This document shows positions 56,471-64,000 of a stretch of DNA of 64,000 nucleotides, piece after piece; within the stretch, counting starts at the first letter, position 1, and the number at the start of each line of letters is the position of its first letter. The stretch lies in the NCBI RefSeq assembly GCF_900163655.1, contig NZ_FWFG01000030.1:1-64000 (forward strand). Direction: 5' to 3'. Below the pieces are notes generated by a model. It worked only from the letters and a program-made list of their open reading frames with translations. It did not search any database and had not been told where the DNA came from. Source of the stretch: Brachybacterium nesterenkovii. Its GTDB lineage: Bacteria > Actinomycetota > Actinomycetes > Actinomycetales > Dermabacteraceae. Made by a program: the position numbers and the translations under genes.

Positions 56471-57160
56471 TCAGAAGAACGACCAGTTGAAGGGGACCGC
56501 GGAGTTGAAGATCGGGTCCATCAGGTAGACGACGAAGAACAGGCCGACCCAGACGACGTCCACGAAGTGCCAGTAGTAGGACACGCAGATCGCGGACACC
56601 GCCTCGTGGTAACCGAAGCTCTTGGCGCTGAACGCGCGGGCGAGCACGTACAGGAAGGCGATGAGACCGCCGATGACGTGGATGCCGTGGAAGCCGGTGG
56701 CCAGGTAGAAGATCGAGCCGAAGGGGTCGGACGACAGCGTCACGCCCGCGTGGACGAGCTCGGTGTACTCCAGCGCCTGGCCGGACACGAAGATCGCGCC
56801 CATGAAGAAGGTGAGGGTGTACCACTCGATGAGGCCCCACTTCCTCAGGTTCAGCAGCGAGCCCGTGCGCGCCTTGCGGCCCTCCTCGGCGGCGAAGACG
56901 CCGAACTGGCACGTGAACGAGCTGGCCACCAGGATCGCGGTGTTCGTCATCGCGAAGCCCAGCTTGAAGTGCTCGTGGTTCTCCGCGAACAGGCCGGGGA
57001 CCATCGAGTGCAGGGTGAAGTACATCGCGAAGAGCGCGGCGAAGAACATCAGCTCGCTCGAGAGCCAGACGATCGTGCCGATCTGCGTCGCGTTGGGGCG
57101 GCTGACGGTGGGGGCGTGGGCCGCTCGCGGGGGCAGGGTCGCAGTAGTCACGTCACTCAT
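56471..57160 (-). CDS. ctaE: Cytochrome c oxidase subunit III
   Basis: This 229-residue subunit has five membrane helices. Family segments are [65 protein letters not shown] and [20 protein letters not shown] (each given in part). It stabilises subunit I of the aa3 oxidase. No Shine-Dalgarno precedes the ATG, so it is probably leaderless. It heads ctaE-qcrCAB, separate from and converging on ctaCDF, the classical actinobacterial split. Confidence 0.95.
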   Translation of the reverse strand: MSDVTTATLPPRAAHAPTVSRPNATQIGTIVWLSSELMFFAALFAMYFTLHSMVPGLFAENHEHFKLGFAMTNTAILVASSFTCQFGVFAAEEGRKARTGSLLNLRKWGLIEWYTLTFFMGAIFVSGQALEYTELVHAGVTLSSDPFGSIFYLATGFHGIHVIGGLIAFLYVLARAFSAKSFGYHEAVSAICVSYYWHFVDVVWVGLFFVVYLMDPIFNSAVPFNWSFF

Positions 57161-57373
57161 TATGTCGTGTCGTCAGTTTGGATGGGGCCGGGACACGACA
57201 CTCGGCTCCACCGGGTTGGGGGCGCGCCCCAGGGCCGGGACAGCATATCGGGTACGGCCAGCGCTTTCACCCCTCCTCCGCCGATCGGATGCCGCAGGTG
57301 TTTCTGACACGCGCGAGGCGGGCCGCCGCGGACGCTCACGCGACGTGCGCCGTTCCGGTGCGAGGATGGAGCC

Positions 57374-58489
57374 ATGAGCTCGGATCCGCGCCCCCAGTCC
57401 GCCGCCTCCGCGAACCGTGCGTCCGTCCCGGACGCGCCCGCGCCGACCTGGCCCCGTCTCGTGCACCAGCTGGTGCGGGCAGAGGATCTGAGCGCCGCCG
57501 ACGCCGCGTGGGCGATGCACGAGGTGATGGACGGGCAGGCGTCCGCCCTGCACCTGGCCTCCTTCCTGGTGGCCCTGGCCGCCAAGGGCGTCTCGCCGCA
57601 GGAGCTGGCCGGTCTCGCCGACGCGATGGTCGAGCACGCCGTCCCCCTCGAGGCGCCCGCCGGGGCCGTCGACATCGTGGGGACCGGCGGCGACCTCGCC
57701 CAGACGGTGAACATCTCGACGATGTCCTCGATCGTGATCGCCGCGGCCGGTCACCCCGTCGTCAAGCACGGCAACCGCGCCTCGACCTCCCGGTCGGGAT
57801 CGGCCGATGTGCTCGAGGCGCTCGGCATCCGCCTGGACCTGCCGCCGCAGACCGTCCAGGAGATGGTGCACCGTACGGGCATCACCTTCTGCTTCGCCCA
57901 GGTGTTCCATCCGTCGATGCGCTACGCCGTCGAGGCCCGCAAGGGCGTCGGGATCCCCACCGTCTTCAACGTGCTGGGACCGATCACGAACCCCGGGCGC
58001 CCCGCCGCCTCGGCCGTCGGCGTCGCGGACCCGACCATGGCGCCGACCGTGGCCCAGGTGTTCGCCGGGCGCGGGACCTCGGCGCTCGTCTTCCGCGGTC
58101 AGGACGGGCTCGACGAGCTCACCGTGGCGGCGCCGTCGGACGTCTGGGAGGTGCGCGACGGGGAGGTGGCGCACCATGAGCTCGATCCCGAGGCGCTCCT
58201 CGGCGTCCCGCGCAGCCCGATCGACGCCCTGCGCGGCGGGACCGCGGAGGACAACGCCCAGGTGGCGCGCGACCTGTTCGACGGGGCGCACGGGCCGGTC
58301 CGCGATGCCGTGGCGCTCAACGCGGCCGCGGGCATCCACGCCGCGCGCGCCGCGTCCGCGGACCGATCGGACGGAGCCGCGTTCGAGGAGCGCTTCGCGG
58401 CGGCCCACGCGGAGGCGGTGCGGGTGCTCGACTCGGGGGCGCCGCGCGAGGTCCTCGAGCGCTGGTCGCGGGCCTCGCAGGACGCCTGA
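57374..58489 (+). CDS. trpD: Anthranilate phosphoribosyltransferase
   Basis: This 371-residue enzyme transfers phosphoribose from PRPP to anthranilate in tryptophan synthesis. Motifs are VDIVGTGGDLAQTVNIST (PRPP loop), KHGNRASTSRSGSADVLEALG, and the anthranilate-side HPSMRYAVEARKGVGIPTVFNVLGPITNP (part). GAGGAT lies 6 nt before the ATG (leaderless-like). It stands alone, far from other trp genes, next to ctaE-qcrCAB as in mycobacteria, a conserved but unexplained neighbourhood. About 25 N-terminal residues are a disordered extension. Confidence 0.95.
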   Translation: MSSDPRPQSAASANRASVPDAPAPTWPRLVHQLVRAEDLSAADAAWAMHEVMDGQASALHLASFLVALAAKGVSPQELAGLADAMVEHAVPLEAPAGAVDIVGTGGDLAQTVNISTMSSIVIAAAGHPVVKHGNRASTSRSGSADVLEALGIRLDLPPQTVQEMVHRTGITFCFAQVFHPSMRYAVEARKGVGIPTVFNVLGPITNPGRPAASAVGVADPTMAPTVAQVFAGRGTSALVFRGQDGLDELTVAAPSDVWEVRDGEVAHHELDPEALLGVPRSPIDALRGGTAEDNAQVARDLFDGAHGPVRDAVALNAAAGIHAARAASADRSDGAAFEERFAAAHAEAVRVLDSGAPREVLERWSRASQDA

Positions 58490-58550
58490 GCGGTGGGGCC
58501 GAGCGGGAGGGGCCGTCGGGGACGGCGGCCTGTCCCGATCGGGAAGGCGG

Positions 58551-58841
58551 TCAGCCGGCGGCGGGATCCTCGCCGAGCGAGAAGCCCTCGCCCAGGTCCC
58601 GCGCGGAGTACGCGGCGAAGGCGATGTTCGTGGTCGTGTCCAGCACGCCCTCGACCTTGCCGATGCGGTCGGCGATGACGCCCGCGAACTCCTCGTGACG
58701 GCGCACCGTGACGATCGCGACGAGGTCGACGTCGCCGGTGACGGAGTAGACGGTCTCGACGCCGGGGATGTCGGCGATCTCCTGCGCGACCTCCGGGATG
58801 CGGCTGCTGTCGACGATGATCGAGGCGAGGGCGGTGATCAC
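58551..58841 (-). CDS. Stand-alone AsnC/Lrp ligand-binding (RAM) domain protein
   Basis: This 96-residue protein consists only of the effector-binding half of Lrp/AsnC regulators (VTGDVDLVAIVTVRRHEEFAGVIADRIGKVEGV, in part, and TTTNIAFAAY). It has no DNA-binding helix-turn-helix. Such single-domain RAM proteins assemble into rings and bind amino acids. The GTG start has AGGAG 8 nt upstream. It sits between trpD and the DnaQ/GIY-YIG gene, so sensing tryptophan or another amino acid is possible, not shown. Confidence 0.85.
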   Translation of the reverse strand: MITALASIIVDSSRIPEVAQEIADIPGVETVYSVTGDVDLVAIVTVRRHEEFAGVIADRIGKVEGVLDTTTNIAFAAYSARDLGEGFSLGEDPAAG

Positions 58842-58942
58842 GGGGCGGCTCCTGGGGTCGTGCGGCGGATGCGGCCCGCCGCTGCGGACCGCGCCTCCAC
58901 CCTAGCGCGGCGGCGCGGCGCAGGCGCGGCCGTCCGGGGAGC

Positions 58943-60625
58943 TCAGGACCTCGGCGCGGATGCGGCGTAGCGCTGGGCGAGAGCCTCCGCGTCGAAGAGC
59001 GCCCGCACGCCCTGCGCCCACGTCCCCTCGACCAGCACGATCCGCACGTCGTCCTCCGCGAGCCAGCCCAGCAGCAGCTCCGCCTCCTGGTGGTACCCCT
59101 GGCACAGGGGAGCGGCATGCTCCGCCTCGCCTGTGCTCGTCGCGGCGAGGACCTGCGCGGCGGCGACCGGATCAGCGCCCGGCTCTGCGACGCTCGAGCC
59201 GGCGAAGCGCCCCGACCGCATCGCGAGCAGCTCCCACGAGCGGTGGCGCGATCCCGGACGGGGGACGGGGCGGGCCGCCACCAGCAGCGGGCAGGCCGCC
59301 AGAGCGCGCAGCCGGTCCGCCCGCCCGGCGGCCGCGAGGAACGTCTCCGCGGTCGCGCGCAGGCGACCGGCATCCTCGTAGCGCCCCTCCGCGGCGAGAG
59401 CCCGCATCCGCGCGGCGGCATGATCGAGGACCTCCCGCGGGTCCTCGCGCATCGCGCGGCGCATCCGGTCATGGTGGGAGACGGTCGGCCGGATCCGCTC
59501 GGCGCCCTCGAGCGAGGCTCCGCGTCCCATGATCGCGTCGGTGAGCAGCCCGCGCAGGGGCTCGACGTCGTGGCGGGAGCGCAGGGGACCGATGAGGGCG
59601 GAGCCGTCGTCCTCGCTGCGGGCCAGGCGCGCACCCCGCAGCCCCTCGCGCCCGGGCCCGAGCCGCAGCCACAGCGCCTTCTCCGGGCGCAGGCCGTGCC
59701 GGTTCGCGGGCGGCTGCTCGGCGGCGATGATCCGCAGCTCGCGCACGGCGGCCTCGATCGCCGTCGCGCAGACGATGGGACGGATCTCCCGGGCGCGCGG
59801 CAGCATGTCGAGCACGCGGCGCCGGGTCTCGGCGGCCGTGAAGTAGGTGCGCACACGGGTGCGCAGATCGCGGCTGGTGCCGACGTAGAGGACGGCCCCG
59901 TGCTCGTCGAGGAACTGGTACACGCCGGGGGCCGAGGGGATCGCATCGGCCAGGTGCCGCTGGCGCAGCTGGACGGCGCTGGCCCGGCGGTGGGCGCCGG
60001 CGAGGTCCTCGAGGGTGTCGAGGCCGCGCGGGGTGAGCCGCTCGATGATCGCGTGCAGCACGTCGACGGTCGCCCGGGCGTCGGAGAGGGCCCGGTGATC
60101 GGGCGACGTCGCGGCTCCCACATGCGCCGCGAGCGTGCCCAGGCGGTGGTCGCGGACCTCGTCGCGGCCGTAGGCCATGCGGGCCAGGCGCAGCGTGTCG
60201 AGCACCGTCGGCTCGGGCCAGGCGAGGTCCAGGCGCGCCGCCGCGGCCTTGAGGAACGCGATGTCGAAGCGGGCGTTGTGGGCCACGAGCGCGGCATCGT
60301 GGGCGAAGTCGAGGAACATCGGCAGGACGGTCGCGATGTCCGGCGCCCCGGCCACGGTCGCATCGGTGATGCCCGTGAGCGCGGCGATGTACGCGGGGAT
60401 CGGGCGACGGGGGTCCACGAAGGTGCGGAACTCGCCGGTCACCTCCCCGCCGCGCACCCGGACCGCACCGATCTCGGTGATCGCGTCGTCGGTCGGGCTG
60501 GTGCCCGTCGTCTCGAGATCGACCACCACCAGCTCGGCCTCGGCGAGCGGGGTGCCCAGGTCCTCGAGCGAGAGCTGGCGGTGGCGATGGCGGGGCACGT
60601 GGGGGAGGGGGACGGCGGCGGGCAT
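58943..60625 (-). CDS. DEDDh exonuclease / GIY-YIG (UvrC-like) fusion protein
   Basis: This 560-residue protein joins two nuclease domains. Residues about 30-195 are a DnaQ-type DEDDh exonuclease (VVVDLETTGTS, VAHNARFDIAFL, DHRALSDARATVDVLH). Residues about 225-300 are a UvrC-type GIY-YIG domain (SAPGVYQFLDEHGAVLYVGTSRDLRTRVRTYF, in part). The rest includes a UvrB-binding-like helix (EGRYEDAGRLRA). It is the counterpart of mycobacterial Rv2191 by architecture and by the qcr-trpD neighbourhood. TAGCCT lies 7 nt before the ATG, giving a leaderless start. A DNA repair role is expected. Confidence 0.85.
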   Translation of the reverse strand: MPAAVPLPHVPRHRHRQLSLEDLGTPLAEAELVVVDLETTGTSPTDDAITEIGAVRVRGGEVTGEFRTFVDPRRPIPAYIAALTGITDATVAGAPDIATVLPMFLDFAHDAALVAHNARFDIAFLKAAAARLDLAWPEPTVLDTLRLARMAYGRDEVRDHRLGTLAAHVGAATSPDHRALSDARATVDVLHAIIERLTPRGLDTLEDLAGAHRRASAVQLRQRHLADAIPSAPGVYQFLDEHGAVLYVGTSRDLRTRVRTYFTAAETRRRVLDMLPRAREIRPIVCATAIEAAVRELRIIAAEQPPANRHGLRPEKALWLRLGPGREGLRGARLARSEDDGSALIGPLRSRHDVEPLRGLLTDAIMGRGASLEGAERIRPTVSHHDRMRRAMREDPREVLDHAAARMRALAAEGRYEDAGRLRATAETFLAAAGRADRLRALAACPLLVAARPVPRPGSRHRSWELLAMRSGRFAGSSVAEPGADPVAAAQVLAATSTGEAEHAAPLCQGYHQEAELLLGWLAEDDVRIVLVEGTWAQGVRALFDAEALAQRYAASAPRS

Positions 60626-60741
60626 GGGCGTCAGGCTACGACCGGCCCCCGACGGACGAGGGCGGCCGAGGCGCGAAGGATGCACCGAGGCAGAGGTGCG
60701 GACCGGCGGGTTCTCGCTGCCGGGCCGTCGCTGCTCTCGGC

Positions 60742-62550
60742 TCAGGCCTGCGGGCGCGGGCCGGAGTACAGGCGCTCGATGACGTCGGAGAAGTCCTTGA
60801 CCACGATGTTCCGCTTGAGCTTGAGCGACGGGGTGAGGTACCCGTTCTCCTCGGTGAAGTCGGTGTCGATGATCTCGAACTTGCGGATGGACTCCGCGCG
60901 GGAGACCGAGCGGTTGGCGTCGTCGATCGCGGCCTGCACCGCCGCGCGGACGGTCGCATCCTGCGCGGCCTCGGCGACGGACATCTCGCCCAGCCCGTGG
61001 TTCTTCAGCCACGCGGGCAGCATCTCCGCGTCGAGCGTGATGATCGCCGCCACGAACGGCTTCTGGTCGCCCACGACGATGCACTGGGCCACGAGCGGAT
61101 GCGCGCGCACCTGGTCCTCGAGCTGCGCGGGCGCGACGTTCTTGCCGCCCGCGGTCACGATGAGCTCCTTGGAGCGACCGGTGATCGACAGGTAGCCGTC
61201 CTCGTCGAGGGAGCCCATGTCCCCGGTGCGGAACCAGCCGTCGCGGAGGGCGGCCGCCGTGGCCTCCTCGTTGCCGTGGTAGCCGCGGAAGACCATGACC
61301 CCCTTGACGAGGATCTCGCCGTCGTCGTCGATCGCGACGGAGCCTCCGGGCAGCGGGGGGCCGACGGTGCCGATCTTCACGTTCCACGGATTGTTGACGC
61401 CCACCGGGGCCGTGGTCTCGGTGAGGCCGTAGCCCTCGAGGATCGTGACGCCGATGCCGCGGAAGAAGTGCGCCAGACGCTCCCCGAGCGGCGCGCCCCC
61501 GGAGACCGCCCACGACACCTGCCCGCCCATGGTGGTGCGGAGCTTGGCGTAGACCAGGCGGTCGAAGAGCGCGTGCTTGGCGCGGACGGACAGCGGGATG
61601 CGGCCCTCGGAGATGCCGCGCGAGTAGGCGATCGCGGTCTCGGCGGCCTGGGCGAAGATCTTCTGCTTCCCCGATTCCGCGGCCTTCTGCTCGGCGCCGT
61701 TGTAGACCTTCTCGAAGACGCGCGGGACGGCGAGCAGGAAGGTGGGGCGGAACGTCTGCAGGTCCTCGAGGAGGGTCTTGGCGTTGGGCGTGAAGGCGAT
61801 CGTCGTGGCCCAGCTGATCGTCGTCACCACGAGCATCCGTGCGAAGACGTGCGCCATCGGCAGGAACATGAGCATGCGCGAGCCCGGGGGGAGGACGGCC
61901 TCGCCGAGGAGGCCGACGGCGTTCCTCGCGGCGCCGATGAAGTTCGCGTGCGTGAGCTCGGCGCCCTTGGGGCGCCCGGTCGTCCCGGAGGTGTAGATGA
62001 TCGTCGCGACGTCCTCGGCGCGGCGCGAGGAGCGCGCGGCCTCGAGGTCCTCGTCGGAGACGTCGGCGCCGGCGGCGCGGAGCTCGTCGAGGCCCCCGGC
62101 GTCCATGCACCAGACCTTCTCGATCGAGGGGACCTCGCCGCGGATCGACTCGACGTCCTCCGCATGGCGGCGGGACTCGACGATCGCGAAGCGGGCGCCC
62201 GCGTCCCCGACGATCCACTGGATCTGGGAGGGGGAGGACGTCTCGTACACCGGGACCGAGGTGCCGCCGGCGAACCAGATCGCCCAGTCGACGAGGGTCC
62301 ACTCGTAGCTGGTGCGGGACATGATCGCGACGACGTCCCCGCTGCGCAGACCGGCGGCCAGCAGGCCCTTGGCCAGGGCGCGCACCTGCTCGAGGAACTC
62401 CGCGGTGCTCAGCGGCGTCCAGCCGCCGTGCCCGTCCGCGCGCTCGAGCAGCGGGATGTCGCCGTGGTCGCGCAGGCGGCCCAGCAGGAGATCAATGGTG
62501 TTCTCGTGCTCGGCGACGGTGGCGATGGCGGCGGTGGAGAACTGCTTCAC
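60742..62550 (-). CDS. fadD: Long-chain fatty acyl-CoA synthetase
   Basis: This 602-residue member of the AMP-forming ligase family activates fatty acids to acyl-CoA. The AMP-binding P-loop [18 protein letters not shown], the [13 protein letters not shown] motif, [18 protein letters not shown] and the final [17 protein letters not shown] lysine-containing motif are all present. The bulky LPMAHVFAR region resembles FadD15-type enzymes. The start is GTG with GAGGAG 6 nt upstream. It is divergent from the ROK kinase; TAGGAT at 62653-62658 (minus) is its candidate -10 box. Confidence 0.94.
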   Translation of the reverse strand: MKQFSTAAIATVAEHENTIDLLLGRLRDHGDIPLLERADGHGGWTPLSTAEFLEQVRALAKGLLAAGLRSGDVVAIMSRTSYEWTLVDWAIWFAGGTSVPVYETSSPSQIQWIVGDAGARFAIVESRRHAEDVESIRGEVPSIEKVWCMDAGGLDELRAAGADVSDEDLEAARSSRRAEDVATIIYTSGTTGRPKGAELTHANFIGAARNAVGLLGEAVLPPGSRMLMFLPMAHVFARMLVVTTISWATTIAFTPNAKTLLEDLQTFRPTFLLAVPRVFEKVYNGAEQKAAESGKQKIFAQAAETAIAYSRGISEGRIPLSVRAKHALFDRLVYAKLRTTMGGQVSWAVSGGAPLGERLAHFFRGIGVTILEGYGLTETTAPVGVNNPWNVKIGTVGPPLPGGSVAIDDDGEILVKGVMVFRGYHGNEEATAAALRDGWFRTGDMGSLDEDGYLSITGRSKELIVTAGGKNVAPAQLEDQVRAHPLVAQCIVVGDQKPFVAAIITLDAEMLPAWLKNHGLGEMSVAEAAQDATVRAAVQAAIDDANRSVSRAESIRKFEIIDTDFTEENGYLTPSLKLKRNIVVKDFSDVIERLYSGPRPQA

Positions 62551-62652
62551 GACGGACTCCTCGGGTCGGGACCTGGGCGCGTCGGGCGGGGATCGGCGCG
62601 CGCCGCCCGGGGGCGATGGCGGACGCGGCGGGGTCCGACGACGGTGCAGGCC

Positions 62653-62689
62653 ATCCTACGGCGCGTGCCGCCTCGTTCCCGCCTAGCAT
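62653..62689. promoter_or_regulatory. Divergent promoter boxes between fadD and the ROK kinase
   Basis: TAGGAT on the minus strand (62653-62658) faces fadD and TAGCAT on the plus strand (62684-62689) faces the ROK gene. The boxes are 25 bp apart within the 225-bp gap, leaving untranslated leaders of about 90-100 nt on each side. Confidence 0.45.
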
Positions 62690-62775
62690 GGACCGCGGGG
62701 GCATGCGCGTCGTCGCGGCCCTGGGGCGCAGCCACGTCGAGCGAGAGGGTCCGTGCGGCCCGAGGAAGGATCGGG

Positions 62776-63723
62776 ATGCTGTCCATCGGGATCGACATCG
62801 GGGGGACGAAGATCGCGGCCGGGGTGGTCGACGAAGAGGGGCGGATCATCGCGCAGGCGCAGCGCCGCACGCCCGCCCAGGACCCCGATCTCCTCGAGCA
62901 GGCCGTCGCCGATGCGGTGCGCGATCTGCGCGAGCGCCATCCCGTGGTCGCCGTCGGCATCGGCGCGGCGGGCTTCGTCGGCGCGGACCGCCGGACCGTC
63001 GTCTTCGCCGCGAACCTGAACTGGCGCGACCGGCCCCTGGCCGCGAACGTCGAGGCCCTCGTCGATCTGCCGGTCGTGGTGGAGAACGACGCGAACGCCG
63101 CGGGCTGGGCCGAGTTCCGCTTCGGACCGGCCGCCGACGCCTCGAACATGCTGATGATGACGGTCGGCACGGGCCTGGGCGGCGCGATCGTCGTCGACGG
63201 GCGCCTGCTGCGCGGCGCCGGCGGCTTCGCCGGCGAGATCGCGCATATGACGGCCGTGCCCGACGGTCAGTGGTGCGGCTGCGGCAATCGCGGCTGCCTC
63301 GAGCAGTACACGGCCGGTACGGCGCTCGTGCGCTCGGTGCGCGCGGCGGCCTCGACGGGCGATCCGCTGCTGGCTCCGATGCTGGCGGCCGCCGGCGGCG
63401 ATGTCGAGGCGATCGACGGCCCGCTCGTGACGGAGCTCGCGACCGCCGGGGACCCCGGGGCGCGCCGCCATCTGGCCGAGCTGGGCTCGTGGCTCGGATT
63501 CGGGGCCGCGAGCATCGCCGCCGTCCTGGACCCGGAGATCATCGTCATCGGCGGCGGCGTGTCCGAGGCGGGCGATCTGCTGCTCGGTCCGGCGCAGGAC
63601 CGCTTCGCCGCGGCGCTCACCGCCCGCGCCCATCGCCGTCTGGCCCCGTTCAAGCAGGCCTCCTTCGGCAATCGCGCGGGGATGATCGGCGCGGCCGATC
63701 TGGCCCGCACCGACGACGCCTGA
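62776..63723 (+). CDS. ROK-family glucokinase
   Basis: This 315-residue sugar kinase has the N-terminal phosphate loop SIGIDIGGTKIAAGVVD, the catalytic VENDANAAGWAEFRFG, the second ATP motif TVGTGLGGAIV, and the ROK zinc site HMTAVPDGQWCGCGNRGCLEQY. These define an ATP (or polyphosphate) glucokinase-like ROK enzyme with no N-terminal helix-turn-helix, so it is a kinase, not a regulator. GGAAGGA lies 7 nt before the ATG. With fadD and an esterase it forms a common actinobacterial neighbourhood. Confidence 0.92.
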   Translation: MLSIGIDIGGTKIAAGVVDEEGRIIAQAQRRTPAQDPDLLEQAVADAVRDLRERHPVVAVGIGAAGFVGADRRTVVFAANLNWRDRPLAANVEALVDLPVVVENDANAAGWAEFRFGPAADASNMLMMTVGTGLGGAIVVDGRLLRGAGGFAGEIAHMTAVPDGQWCGCGNRGCLEQYTAGTALVRSVRAAASTGDPLLAPMLAAAGGDVEAIDGPLVTELATAGDPGARRHLAELGSWLGFGAASIAAVLDPEIIVIGGGVSEAGDLLLGPAQDRFAAALTARAHRRLAPFKQASFGNRAGMIGAADLARTDDA

Positions 63724-63751
63724 CGCCGCGTCCAGTCCTCAGGCGCCGGCG

Positions 63752-64000
63752 TCAGGCGCCAGGCGTCGGCGCCTGGGGCGCCATGACGCGGTCGAGGAAC
63801 GCGGAGGCGGTCTCGAACAGCAGTGGAGCGTCGTGGTCGAGCGTGGCCACGTGGAAGCTCTCGCGCAGTGGGAGGCGCTCGACCGGTCCGCTGACCCGCT
63901 CGGCCACGAGATCGCTGCACCGCGGGTCGACCACGTGGTCCACGGTCGAGGTCGCGAGCAGGACCGGGCACCGCACGTCGCCGAGGCGGTGCCGCACCTC
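63752..64000 (-). CDS. Alpha/beta hydrolase (carboxylesterase-like), C-terminal part
   Basis: The gene runs off the right edge of the window; only the last 82 or so residues are present. They hold the catalytic Asp (TSTVDHVVDPRCSD) and His (RESFHVATLDHD) of a monoacylglycerol-lipase/Est30-type esterase, plus the usual strand RCPVLLATS. The nucleophile serine lies outside the window. It converges with the ROK kinase gene, 28 bp apart. Confidence 0.8.
   Translation of the reverse strand, partial: EVRHRLGDVRCPVLLATSTVDHVVDPRCSDLVAERVSGPVERLPLRESFHVATLDHDAPLLFETASAFLDRVMAPQAPTPGA

Overview
The window is very GC-rich, uses GTG starts freely, and carries a gene complement and order typical of the Actinomycetota. 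Markers are the ctaCDF / ctaE-qcrCAB respiratory genes beside trpD, ruvC-ruvA-ruvB followed by yajC-secD-secF-apt-relA, the actinobacterial families DUF3000 and DUF3043, and the glgX-treY-treZ trehalose genes. The closest fit is the Micrococcales (Dermabacteraceae / Brachybacterium-like), but this is inferred from protein style and synteny, not from a search. Many genes have a TANNNT -10 box 6-8 nt before the start codon and no Shine-Dalgarno, which suggests leaderless mRNAs.

Layout. 1-7 kb is accessory: a truncated phosphotransferase, an EamA exporter/NmrA-like pair divergent from a LysR regulator, a quinone-reductase-like MDR, and a cupin-DUF2255-alcohol dehydrogenase operon divergent from a TetR gene with two matching operators between them. 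7-14 kb holds RNase D, DUF3000, MsrB, a Usp-like protein, a membrane-anchored hydrolase, a RibD-C reductase, an HXXEE membrane protein, the ZapE ATPase and a HicAB toxin-antitoxin pair. 14.6-21.3 kb is the trehalose-from-glycogen operon (glgX, treY, treZ). 21.4-22.2 kb is a divergent cluster of five tRNAs (Val, Gly / Val, Gly, Cys), followed by a glycine-rich membrane-spanning protein.

23-37 kb is translation, repair and secretion: thrS-HIT-prsW, yebC, ruvCAB (with a LexA-like box before ruvA), yajC-secDF, apt and relA. 37-46 kb holds an AbiEi-like protein whose Shine-Dalgarno lies in a long hairpin, a DUF349 protein, hisS, trxA, a DEAD-box helicase and aspS. 46-57 kb holds DUF3043, an M20 peptidase, an IscA-type protein and the aerobic chain: ctaC-ctaD-ctaF (+) converging on ctaE-qcrC-qcrA-qcrB (-), with a decayed epimerase fragment and terminators between them. 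57-64 kb continues with trpD, a stand-alone AsnC ligand domain, a DnaQ/GIY-YIG fusion, fadD, a ROK sugar kinase and the edge of an esterase.

Functionally most of the window is core metabolism. The most unusual signals are small or regulatory: the twin TetR operators, the hairpin over the AbiEi-like start, short ORFs tiled by stop/start overlaps before ctaC and prsW, low-complexity repeats inside SecD and at the AspRS C-terminus, and terminators sharing one AAGGGCCCC core. No CRISPR array, prophage or insertion sequence was seen, and no clearly novel multi-gene system can be demonstrated from sequence alone.
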